From contig VJWM01000025.1 of assembly GCA_010909165.1 (NCBI GenBank), positions 2,728,001 through 2,792,000 of the forward strand: 64,000 nt of DNA. Direction: 5' to 3'. Made by a program: the position numbers and the translations under genes. The stretch is from Anthoceros angustus. Its lineage: Eukaryota > Streptophyta > Anthocerotopsida > Anthocerotales > Anthocerotaceae. Positions 1 through 10,886 of this stretch are shown piece by piece. Each line of letters starts with the position of its first letter. Positions within the stretch are counted from its first letter, which is position 1. The notes under the pieces were generated by a model that did not search any database, was not told where the DNA came from, and worked only from the letters and a program-made list of their open reading frames with translations.

Positions 1-344
1 TCGACAGCTTCGGGGTGGTGCTCATGGAGATCATCCGTGGGCAGCCAATATTCGCAGCGGAAGGATCAGCCCAAGCTCGCTACATTGTGCGGCGGGTGAG
101 AAACAGGCCATTCCCCTCAACTTTCCACTAAATGGAATCTGGAGCCAGTAATTTTGCGACTGCGTGTGTGGCAGGTACACAATGCCATCAAAACAGGGAG
201 AGTGCGTACACAGTGGTGGTCCCAGCTCTTGGAGAAGATTACTCCAAGGAGTCACTGTGGCGGGTAGCACAGATTGCCATGGTGTGCACAAATCCCAATG
301 GCACCGCTAGGCCTGGCATAGCCGGCCGGCTGGGTGGTGAATGA
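1..344 (+). pseudogene. Tail of a decayed malectin-like LRR receptor kinase (upstream tandem copy)
   Basis: The window opens inside a kinase C-lobe exon (to base 95) that encodes SFGVVLMEII, as in the intact gene at 4900-5032. An intron with a GT donor at 96 ends at a CAG acceptor before base 175, the same position as in the intact paralogue. The last exon then matches 5113-5280 closely but is broken. Two extra bases near 206-212 shift the frame after VHNAIKTGRV. About seven extra bases near 315-325 shift it again, after TARPG, and give a stop at 342-344. The Ser/Gly-rich tail of the intact gene is not readable. This is seen directly by comparing the two copies. The rest of the gene lies left of the window, so I cannot say whether its body is intact. 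A functional gene with a shortened tail is unlikely, because two frame changes are needed. Confidence 0.75.
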
Positions 345-873
345 GCTGTCCAAGGCTCTTCAGGAAGACATTGCATCCCGCCACGCCCTTCTAATCAATC
401 ACCAGATAGGATATGGCATCTAAGGTTACCTCAACCAAACCGTCCAGGGTGAACTTTCCGTCGTCGTCGTCGACACACAAGTATCCATAGCCTGTCCAGT
501 GAGCATCCGGGATGCACACTGGACATTATCCGAGATATGTGCGTGTCAGGAAGGGTATTTCTTCCCGTATTTGGATAATAAATTTATATATATATATATT
601 TATGGATATGGACATGGACATGGACATGAGCTATGGCATGGATGTGGTGACGACCATGGACACCGAAACCTCCGCGTCCCTGCACAATGTGACTGATTCC
701 ACGAAGCGTGAAGAGGGTGGCCCCACCAGAGACAAATTGGTTACAATTAATAATAATAAAATTCCGACGCACGTGGTGGGTTGAAAGTTGTCACGCATGT
801 ACATAGCAAGTTGACCTTTGGGATCGTGCAGTGCGTCTGTGAGCGAGAGGAGAAGGCCTAGGCGGCGAGATCG
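345..873. other. Intergenic stretch between tandem receptor kinases, with a TA microsatellite
   Basis: I see no supported gene here. A short TA run lies around 583-600. It is followed by a GGACAT/TGGACA-type hexamer repeat at about 605-630. The small ORFs across it are low-complexity products of these repeats. The stretch probably holds the end of the upstream pseudogene and the promoter of the receptor kinase that starts at 874. Confidence 0.5.
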
Positions 874-3563
874 ATGGGGTGGCGGTCGAGCGCCGCTGTC
901 GCTGTCTGCTTGCTGCTCGCTTGCATCTGTGTCTTCGTCCGACAGGCTTGGGCGCAGCAAGGTGAACGCCAGCTACGTAGGCAGTATGGGATAAATGCAT
1001 GAGCCGCATTCCGTGTTGTGGAGGTGCAGGAAGCACGATACTCCGACTCACTCGAAATGGCGTGCTCTGGAATGTGTGAATCGCAGAGCTTGGGAATAGG
1101 CTGTTCCTCAGCCTGGACTGCGGGGGAAGCGGAACCACCAGCTACCCGGACGCATCCGTGCCGGACCTCAGGTGGCAGGCGGACTCAAATTTCGTCCCGG
1201 GAGCCGGCAAATCGTCCGGCCTCCGAAACACCGCCACCTACGGGCTTCCCCAGCAGCTGCAGAGTGTCAGATCCTTCGCCAAGGGCTCCAAATGGTGCTA
1301 CTCCCTGCCCGTCACCCAGTACTACACCTACCTCATCCGAGCCGGATTCGTGTACGGCAATTTCGACGGCCTGCAGTCAGCCACCGTCCAGTTCCAGGTC
1401 ATTCCATCCCCTTCCTTTCCCATGAGCGCATTCCAACTTCAGCATCAGCTGCAGCTTTTCAAGCTCTGCGCTAGATCTGATTCTGGTGGGCGGGAACGTC
1501 AGATCTCTGTTAACAGCACAGTTTGGGACGACATTACCGTGGTGGGATCCAGCACCCAGGCTGCCTACTACGAGATCATCACCGCCCCAGCAGCAGCCAC
1601 CGGGAATGTGAGCGTGTGCCTCATCAGGACCGTCCCCCAGGCTCCCGGTGTCACCGACCCCTTCATCAACACGCTGGAGCTCCGCGAGATAAACAAGCTC
1701 AACTCCTACTCCAGCCTCTTCCTCCCGGAGCGGGTGCTGCTCCGGCTGGGCAGCAGAGTGAACTTCGGAGCCTTCTCCACTCTCCGGTAACCAGCAGCCC
1801 ACCAGCTGCCTCTTTCCTGCTTGTTTCCAGGCTTTGCAATGGGCGCCCAGTGCAGGCTGGGGGCTCACGGATCAGCATTCCCGCAGGTACCCGGACGACC
1901 CCATCGACAGGATATGGCCCGCGGACGCGGATGTTTTTCCGGGCCTGGGGACGACCGCCATCGCCGCACCCACAGGCTCCGTGATCAACAACACCCGCAA
2001 CATTTCGGACGCCATTCCCAATTCTGTTCTCAGCACGGCCGCCAGCGGGAGGCAGTTCACATACTCCCGCCCGATCCTGCCTGGCCAGTCCTTGTTCACT
2101 TGGGTGTACTGGGCGGAATTGAACGCATCGCTCTCCCCGTTTGACCAGTGAGTGATGGCATTCCCTGCATTTTGCAGCCATTGCACGCTTGCGACTGTCT
2201 TTTTTGTCATTCACGTTTGGCTGTGAGTGCAGGAGGGTGATTGACAGGGCGGACAATTTCGGTGATAGTTACGCGGAGAACCTCTCCAAAGACTACGGGT
2301 TGTTTGTTGCAGGTGGGAGGGGTTACCAAGACTGGAACCCAGGCGCGGCTGATGTCTACACGGTCACTCTGACCAGGGATGCCCTTTCCACCCAGGATGC
2401 CATAGCCAATGCGGACGAGCTTTACTACGTTCTGCAGGAGCAGAATGGGACCAAGGCCGTGGAAGGTAAGGGTGACTTCAGCAGGTGGAGGACAATGTGT
2501 AGGAGAATAGGAAGGCAGTGTTTTCAACCTGTGTGTTTCTGACGGTGTGCAGCTCTTGTGATGCAGTGCAGGCACTGAATGCCTTGAAGTCGCAGTACGG
2601 TCTTTTGGGCTGGATGGGAGATCCCTGCCAACCCGTTCCTTGGGAAGGGCTCAAATGTGAGCCAGATCCTGGCAGTCCAGATCTGAGTCAGGTCATCTCC
2701 TTGTAAGTGCACACTACGACTGTGCTTCTGTGGTTGGAGCCTCTAGGGGAAGTAATTGAATTCCAGCTTTGTCAATGATTCCTGCTCGTTTGAAAGATTT
2801 ACTACTGTCGTGCCTGCAGAGATCTGTCGGGGAACAATCTTACGGGTACTATTCCTGCGGACAGCATAACCGCGCTTTCTGCTTTGCAAACCCTGTGAGT
2901 GGCCTTGCAGTATGTCTTGGTTACCGTCACCTGTGTAGTCAAACCTGTCAGTTGTGGAGTTAGGATGTGAACTCACCTACTTGCCACTTTCAGAATTTTG
3001 AGGAACAACAGCTTTTCAGGAACCATACCGCCTACTTTGGCCACCCTCACCTCCTTGACTACACTGTAAGTGTGGGAATTCACGGAGCTGTTTGGACACT
3101 GATTCCTGTTGTGCCAAATGTTTCAACCAGTCTTCACTTACTTGGACTTTTGGGACATGCAGGGATTTGGCAGGAAATCAGCTGGCTGGCTCCCTGGCAC
3201 AGTGGATGCAGACACTTTCTGTATTGTGAGGATCTGAGAACCTTCGTCCAGAGCTGAGTGTGCATCCAAGTGCTGGATCATGGTACGTCTAGGCGCCCTT
3301 TAACCATATGCTGGAATGGGTTTGCAGGGATGTGTCGGACAATCTGCTGAATGGAACTTTTCCATCAGCGCTTCTCAAACTGGGCTCAAACTTCAGGTTC
3401 TCTTCATGTTTTTGGTATCATGCTGCAAGCTCTAATGTTATCTGCAAGCCTGAGATAACCTGCAGCATTCGATGTGCTGCTGCAGGTATACTGGGAATCC
3501 AGGCCTGACATGTTTGGCAACCAGCAACGTTTTGTGCCCTGTAATAATACCTCCGGTCCCAGC

Positions 3564-3594
<31 letters not shown>

Positions 3595-5442
3595 CCTGCA
3601 CTAAGCAACAACAAGAGTAGTGTCTCCATTGGCCCTATAGTGGGTGCCGTTGTGGGTGTCCTTGTTATCCTGGTGTGCATTATTGCTGGAGTAGCCATCT
3701 GCTGGACGAGACGTCATCGCAAACCTCAGGGTACTGCTGTCGAGGGGATTTCAGCGCACGGTACTTATCGACCTAGGGAGCAACAAGGCTATCTCCTGTC
3801 AACATGGTTCTCTCGCAGAGAGAGCCTTTGTCAGCTTTCCACTGACAAGAAGATGGGCTATGGATTGCAGGTGCAGGTGCAGGTGCAGCTGCTGCTGCAG
3901 GTGCAGGTGCAGGTGCAGCTGCAGCTGCAGCTGCTGCTGCAGGTGCAGGTGCAGCTGCAGCTGCTGCTGCAGGTGCAGGTGGTCAACTGGGTTCTACTAA
4001 GCCTCACGGGAAGGAAGCAGCCGTGCTCACTCGAGAAGCTGTCAGAATTGCCACAAGAAACTATGCGCAGAAGATCCAGAATCGTGAAAATCTTTTCTAC
4101 GGCCAGTTCCAAAATCAGGAAGTGGCAGTCAAAATTCTGCCAGCAACGTTTGGTGAACAATCGTCTTCTCAGTTCTTCCGCCAGGTAGGATACCATGTGA
4201 TCTTCCTACTTCCCTGTTTCCTCGACCTAGGCTGGACTGTCTGAGCTGGTGTGTGGATCAGGTTGAACTCCTCTCCACAATGCACCATAGGAACCTGGTT
4301 CCTCTGGTTGGATATTGCCAGGATCCGCCAAATCTTATCATTCTCTACGAATACATGCCTGGAGGAGACCTAAGCCAGCGCCTATATGGTCTGTACGAGT
4401 GTGTCCCTCTTTACAGTTCCCTCGGTGAGAAGGACACAGCATGAGGTCTACTAACACACGATTGTGATCGTCTGCTTGTCTAGGTGACACGGCTTCACCT
4501 CCTCTGAACTGGCAACAAAGATTGAACATTGCTTGCGATGCAGCCAAAGGTAAAGGCACTTGTTGCGAAGTCTGTATGTTGTCTTCTCGGCTTGTGAACT
4601 TGCAGTGACCTTGCCACTCTTGCAGGACTGGAGTACCTTCACGAGGGCTGTGACCCGGGAGTATTGCACAGAGACGTCAAGACGAGTCACATCCTTCTCA
4701 ACAGGAGCCTGGGGGCTAAGTTGACAGATTTCGGCCTGTCGAAGGAGATCGAAGGTGACAACCAGAAAGTGACCAAGGTGCAAGCGAGTGCTGGCTACCT
4801 GGATCCGGAGTATGTCACGCTCTTCTCAACAACCAAAACTGGCAACTCCTAGATTGCCCAACTTTGGGTTCTCATAACATGTGATGTCCTTGATGACAGA
4901 TATAACTCGACGGGGATTTTCACCGACAAGAGTGACATCTACAGCCTGGGAGTGGTGCTCATGGAGATCATATCTGGTCAGCCAGTATATGCACCGAAAG
5001 GATCAGTCCAAGATCGCTACATTGTGTCGCGGGTGAGAAACTGGCCATTTCCCTCAACTTTCCACTGAAAAGAATTTGGAGGATAGTAACCTTGCGACTG
5101 CATCTGTATCAGGTACACAATGCGATGAGGACAGGGAGTGTGACTACAGTGGTGGATCCAGCTCTAGGAGAAGATTACTCGAGGGAGGCACTGTGGCAGG
5201 TGGCACAAGTTGCCATGTTGTGCACACATGCGAACGGCACCGCCAGGCCCAGCATCAGCTGGGTGGTGAGTGAGCTCTCGAGGGCCCTTGAGGAAGACAG
5301 AATGTACCAGCCCACCTCCTTCAACTCGGGAGGTGGGAGCAGCAACCCTCGTGTAGGTCATCCACACCCTTCTGCCTCCACTGGCTCGAACCACTCCAGT
5401 GGTACGAATTACAGTTCTTCGGCTCAGCCCTTGTCCAGGTGA
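874..5442 (+). CDS. Malectin-like/LRR receptor-like kinase with a degenerate kinase active site
   Basis: Seventeen exons join in phase to 996 residues: 874-961, 1087-1397, 1503-1786, 1887-2147, 2233-2465, 2567-2702, 2820-2894, 2994-3065, 3163-3225, 3328-3396, 3486-3730, 3871-4184, 4262-4388, 4484-4549, 4626-4809, 4900-5032, 5113-5442. The start is the ATG of a signal-peptide exon (hydrophobic core VAVCLLLACICVFV). A malectin-like domain follows (FLSLDCGGS near residue 35, then NSTVWDDITV and FINTLELREIN). Next come about four LRRs, one per 63-75-base exon (residues 438-530), a Pro-rich stretch, one membrane span (about 575-602), a Gly/Ala tract (613-650) and a kinase domain. Lys700 (VAVK), HRD Asp798 and DFG Asp816 are present. 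The Gly-rich loop is replaced by IQNRENLFYG, and the catalytic-loop Asn is His803 (HRDVKTSHILL). It resembles the Arabidopsis At1g67720 type by general knowledge. The likely role is a plasma-membrane receptor or co-receptor; weak or absent catalysis is inferred. Confidence 0.87.
3871..3983 (+). repeat. Coding GCAGGT/GCAGCT microsatellite (Gly/Ala tract of the receptor kinase)
   Basis: An imperfect run of GCAGGT, GCAGCT and GCTGCT words begins right at the CAG acceptor of exon 12 of the receptor kinase. In the spliced frame it encodes 38 residues made only of Gly and Ala, between the membrane span and the kinase. Two other frames give a Val/Gln/Leu tract on this strand and a Cys/Thr/Ser tract on the opposite strand; neither joins the exons in phase. 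Several of the repeat words contain CAG and could act as competing splice acceptors. Confidence 0.85.
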
Positions 5443-6081
5443 AACCGTTTCTTCATCGCCGGCAGTTTCCTCGTCCTCCTTGTAGTCAGCTTCTCATCCA
5501 TCCACAACAAGTTCCGTGGGTGTTAGCCCTTTGTCATGCTGATTCACATCAGCACACACCTGCTCTGCTTCGTCCTCTGAGGGTCCAGGGTCAGGAGCTA
5601 TGTGTGCTGCCATTCACCCATTACTCGATTCGTGTGGGCCATTCCCAAGTGAGACTGAGGGAATTATTCAGATGTGTTTTAAATTCAATCCCATTGGATG
5701 AGGTGGACATTTATAATGATACGAAATAAATTTTTATGAATTTCATAAGTGTCAGAGTTTGGTTAAGAACTTGCAACTCTCACAATTCCCCTAATTAGTC
5801 TCACAACCACTTCCTGCCATAAGATTCTTGTTTCCTGTCTATCAGATTGAGTTTAATAGGTATCCAGATGCACCATACATTATACATGGCTGGCCTTTGA
5901 TATGAACAGCCCGGGGCCGGAAGAGAGCTTTTCCATGCTGATTGATATGCTTGGTGACAGCTTTGACGATGCTTGAGCTGTTGGCTTCCATGTTTCTCGT
6001 TACAAAGAATGTAATGCATCTATGAACGAACGGGTTTCTTTCAGACCTTGCCGATTTTTTGTAGCGTACCTCATTTGCCAC
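5443..6081. other. Shared 3' region of convergent receptor kinase and H+-ATPase genes
   Basis: The two genes end tail to tail 639 bases apart. The stretch should carry both 3' untranslated regions. AT-rich sequence around 5715-5745, including AATAAA at 5725-5730, could serve plus-strand polyadenylation. I see no other gene. Confidence 0.5.
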
Positions 6082-9000
6082 TTATACTGTGTACGATTGT
6101 TGGATAGTGCTGATGTCCAGGCCCTTCAATCGAACGACCGATTCCACATGCCCTTTCAAGGTGTGGAGTTCCCGTAATCTGAACACACGGAAAGAAATGG
6201 CTCTCAGAACATGTTTAAACGGCTGGTTAGCTTTGCCCACCTTCGCATGAGATGATTGATGAGTCAATTCTCTTACCTTGCAATTTCAGCCCTCCTCTTG
6301 GCTTGTTCAGCCATTTCCGTCAGCTCCTTGTAACTACTTCTCTCGTGGACTTTCAACTCCGTGCTCGGAGGCTGCAGTCCATGCAACGTTCGCTGTGCTT
6401 GGGCCCAGGCCACTTCTCGAGCTTCCTTGCCGAAATCCTTCTGCCTTGTGAAGGCAGTCTGTTGAAAATCATGAGGAGAATGAGACGAGGGTTCACATTC
6501 CGGCCAGGAAGAGGAGATAAAAAAAACCAGATTTCGTAAGGGTGGATGCGTCTTACCCTCTGCTCAAGCATCAAGTCCCATGCCCTGCCACTCAGAACGT
6601 ATCGAATGGTGAACTTGATAAGATCCAGAGGCAGGTAGAAGACGAGGCTGTATAGCCATATAACTCCAGCCCAGCCCCAGCCAATCCCGTGCATTCCGCA
6701 GAACTTCCAGTCGGCATAGACTGCTATCAAGGTGGCAATCTGCAAAGTAGAGGAACATTAGGTCTCTTGTATCCAGTATACATACAGGACGAATGCAGTT
6801 CTGTTGGAAGCGACTGTGACAATTACCAGCTGGGCGATTGTGAAGGCTAACACGAGGAGGAAGCCAGGCCGCTCTAAAAATGACCAGCCGTGTGATCGGG
6901 TGACGAAGATGAGAGCCTGGCTCACGATGCTCACTTGAAGATACACAGCTGCCACTTCCTGCTCGTGGACCTCCCGGATTTTATGAACATGGAACGTGTT
7001 CTGCAGCAGACTTGCTCTTCGTGAGACAACGACTGTGGTAGCAAGTCCAACCAAGTGAGTAGAGCAGGCGGGAGAAGGATGCTCACAACGAAGAAGTCGG
7101 TGCCGTGAATGAGATGGAAGAAGATAACTGTCATGAGAGCCAGGTACGATCCAGTGACAATTCCGGAAGCAAAGATTTCTTGCAGTTTCCAACTGTCGGG
7201 CAGGGGTGAAGGCTTCACACGGTCCTTGGAGATGGTCATAATGGTACCTGCCACATCATTGGGTGGCGGACATGGTCACATCTTCTTCTCCGTCTTCAGA
7301 ACTCACAGCATGCACCAGCACTCTCAGGAGAATCCACTAACCGTCGTTTAGAATGGCGATGATGAGCACCATGAATGGAGGAAAATCGAATTTCCAGATT
7401 AACGCCAGCAGCAGGAAGCCAAACTGTTCAGAAGAGGAGAGTCAGATTTCTTCATAACGTGCCACTGCAAGATACTCAGGTTTCTGCCTGTTTGTGTGCT
7501 GCATCCAGATTGGAGTAGGAAGCGTACCACAATACGGATGGTGATGGAAACGGCATAAATCTGTTCAGTTCACAAGACACGTGGTTAAGGTGGGGATGCT
7601 CATACATGAAGGTTAGACTACGAGATGCGGACAGTTTTCTTGCGCAAAGCAGACATACAGTGTAGTTTTTCATTCGCTGGAAAATGGCACGGCTAGTGAG
7701 CACAGCGCTGATGATGACACTGAGACCTGGCTCGGTAAGCACAATATCTGAGGCACTTCTGGCTGCATCTGTGGCGTCTGCTACTGCAATGCCAATGTCG
7801 GCCTTCTTCAGAGCCGGGGCATCGTTTACACCATCACCCGTCATCCCACATATATGCTTCTTCGCTTGCAGCCGTTTTACAATCTCGTACTTGTGCTCTG
7901 CACAGGGAAAAACAGGAAATGTTGGTTCCTGAGCCTGACATCGTCTTACATTCCATCATCTGGAACAGGGCCCAAACTGTTACCTGGGAAAACTCCTGCA
8001 AAGCCATCGGCTTTCTCGATAAGCTCATCAATCGGCAGAGCAGCGATAGCTTCATCTTTATCCTGACCCAGTAACGATGACGAAGGGTACATATTCGTGC
8101 CCATCCCAAGACGTCGGCCTGTCTCCTTGGCTATGGCTAGTTGATCCCCTGCTCGCATCCAGCTCAAGCACATGAGTCCATCGTTTCGCAAAAAGTAGCC
8201 TGATGAAAATCGTCATGGCACTTTCAAGGTCACGCACCTGTGATCATCTTCACGTTCACACCCAAGTCCAGAGCTCGTCGAATGGTTTCGGCACTGTCAT
8301 GCCGAGGAGGATCAAACAGTGGCAGCAAGCCACAAAATTCCCACGGGCCTCCAGGAGCATCTTTGCTTCCTTCAGGAACTTGCTGCATTTCAAGCGGGAA
8401 ATTGGTGAGATCGAACTCGGCTCAGGAGCTTCTCAAGCTAAACCAGTTGAGCATCTGAATTGCTAACCTGTCTCGCAACAGCCAGTGATCGAAGTCCCCT
8501 CTCCGCGAACTTGTCAATGACGGAATGAACTCTTTTCGCAATCTCACCTTTGTTACTTGCAAGTTCAAGAATCTGTGGGAGCGCATACAGGAAGTCATAT
8601 TGAGCCCTACAGGCAATGGACTCACAGAGGGGCCAACAAATTGAGGTACCTGCTCGGGTGCCCCTTTGCTGGCACGATGCATCCTCCCTTCAGAGTCTAT
8701 GTATGTCAAGGCTGTGCGTTTGTCTGTTGGATTGAAAGGAAGAAAATGAACTTCCTGAATTCCTGCACGCGCCTTCAGTACCACACAACCCAAATAGCCG
8801 TTTGTCAGGGGCATGAGGCCTGCAAGTATAAGCAACAGTGACCTCGGCGAAGGCTGCCTAGAAGATGTTGCGCAACAACAGTCATGACAATACCTCTTTG
8901 GGGTCCGCAAGCATTCCCACTATAGCTGTGTCAATTGCATCTTGGTTCTCCAGTCGAGAGGCTCTTGCAGCCAGCAGAATAATCGTATCTTTGTCGACTC

Positions 9001-10886
9001 CTTTGGAGAATGTCTACAAATCCACAGAAGGCAAGGCTGATTAAGAGGTCGAAGTCCCCTCTGCGACGAGAGCTATTATTTGTGATCGGTAAAGCAGAAA
9101 AGCACCTCGATCAGGTTTTTATCAACACCGAGCTTGTTGAGCGTAAGAGTTCCTGTTTTATCGCTACATAGTACATCCATCCCGGCCATCTCCTCAATGG
9201 CGGTCATTCTTTTCGTAATAGCACCCTGCAGTGACAAAGGTCTTGCGATAAGGCTGTGGTCACATGCTGCAGAGTAAAGAACAGCCAAAGGGGGATGACA
9301 AAGTAGAGTACAGACTGGTACTTACTTGTTGTGCGAGCCTGTGTGAGCCAATGGCCATCGTCACCGACAGGACAGTGGGCATGGCAATGGGAATCCCACC
9401 AATGAGGAGGACGAGCAGGTTATCAATACCAACTCGGTAGTTTCGGTGTTGAATTGGATACATGACAATGATCTCAATCAACATGCCAATTGCAATGGTG
9501 CAACAGCAAAAGTTTCCAATTGCTGTGAGGACCTGGCAATCAGAAGGCAGAGGAGCTCAGATCTGCGGTCCCACTTCAGATCCCTGATGAGCATGTCGTC
9601 TTCCAGTTGGGTTGCAGAAGTACCTTCTGGAAGTGACCGACTTGATTGGTGGTATCCACCAGATGTGCAGCTTTGCCGAAAAAGCTGTGAACACCAGTGG
9701 CAATCACAACCGCCTCGATCTCTCCTTGTTTGCATGTGGAACCGGAGTAGACACCATCACCTGGATTCTTCGTGACCGGCAAAGACTCACCTGTGAGGGC
9801 GGACTGCCATCGTGCAAGCAGGGAGTGAGACACAACTCTTCATCAACCATCAACGACAAAACACAGAAACACCAGACGAATTTCTGGGCCGCAAAATGAG
9901 CTCACCTGATCAATCTTAAGGGGATCCCCGTCCAAAAGACGGGCATCAGCAGGAATAATGTCGCCAAGTTTGATGCTAATAATATCTCCAGGAACGAGGA
10001 TCTGAGCATCTTGCTCAGCCCATTGACCGTCTCGAAGCACCTGTGTTGGCAGTCGCAAGCAACAAGAATGAATGAACCCCCGAAACAAGTGCCCATCACA
10101 GAACACAGAACAAGTGTCTAAAAGGTCGTATGCTGCTGCACAGAAACACGAACCTTCGTTTTCGGAGCAAGCCTGGCCATCAAAGCAGCAGCCGCATTGC
10201 CAGCATTGTTCTCCTCTACAAAACTAATAGTCGAGTTGATCACCAACAAGACGATAATTCCGATAAAGTCTTGCCAATCCGGAGGCCGATTCTGCGCAAC
10301 GCAGAAGCATCATGTCAGCGCATTTCACGCAACGATCCCTCTCCAACAAAACCGAACGCAAACAAACGCAAGGCCAAGCAATTACGTCTCCATTAGCTAG
10401 GGCGATAGCCATGATCGCAGCCGCCTCCATGACCCACGACAAGGGGTTCCACATAAACCCAAGAAACTTCAAAATTTTACTCTCCTGCAGCAACCCACGC
10501 ACCACTCCCCCTCCTCAGCCAGCGACAACCTCCAAAACTCCCAACTCCAAAAAACCACCCAAAATTGCCATCTCCCACTCACCGTGACTTCCTCCAATTT
10601 GTTGTACCCAAAAACTCTAAGCCGCTCCTCTCCTTCCTCAGTCGTGAGCCCTTCTGGGGTGCACTTCAATTGCTGGAACACCTCTTCCACCGGAATACAC
10701 TCCTACTCACGCAGCAACCAAAACGCCTCAATCGTCCCCCAATCAACGACCTTCCTTCCTATTTCACCCATCGCCTTCAGACCTCAATTCCAGAATGAAA
10801 CTCACCAGATCAACCATCTCCTGGTTGACAGCTCGGAGACTATCCAGCTTATCGTCCTGCTTCCCGCCATGACTGTGGGCGTCCAT
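6082..10886 (-). CDS. Plasma-membrane H+-ATPase (P3A-type proton pump)
   Basis: Twenty-one minus-strand exons join in phase to 962 residues, close to the roughly 950 usual for this family: 10886-10806, 10702-10583, 10484-10386, 10291-10154, 10040-9906, 9803-9624, 9532-9326, 9225-9106, 9013-8894, 8772-8650, 8572-8468, 8382-8238, 8148-7984, 7897-7659, 7560-7528, 7423-7342, 7247-7087, 7000-6827, 6739-6557, 6458-6277, 6178-6082. The enzyme exports protons with ATP and energises secondary transport. Visible signatures are TGES in the actuator domain, DKTGTLT with the phosphorylated Asp near residue 342, KGAPEQ for nucleotide binding, and [16 protein letters not shown] at the hinge. The last residues are SYTV, the site where phosphorylation of the penultimate Thr recruits 14-3-3 proteins, so that regulation is expected here. 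The start is the ATG of [10 protein letters not shown]; an upstream in-frame extension to about 10976 is possible but does not look like the family. Confidence 0.95.

Noticed and set aside
1158-1790. Apparent odd sequence or frameshift in the malectin domain (VIPSPSF to ISVNSTVW read straight through)
   Set aside because: A 105-base GT-AG intron (1398-1502) removes the odd part, keeps the frame and gives a normal domain line, so neither a frameshift nor a novel insert is needed.
3472-4188. Long plus-strand frame with a Val/Gln/Leu repeat through the microsatellite
   Set aside because: It ignores the intron 3731-3870. The spliced frame gives Gly/Ala and leads correctly into the kinase.
3858-4196. 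Antisense Cys/Thr/Ser-rich protein
   Set aside because: It is only the reverse reading of the same microsatellite, inside a coding exon.
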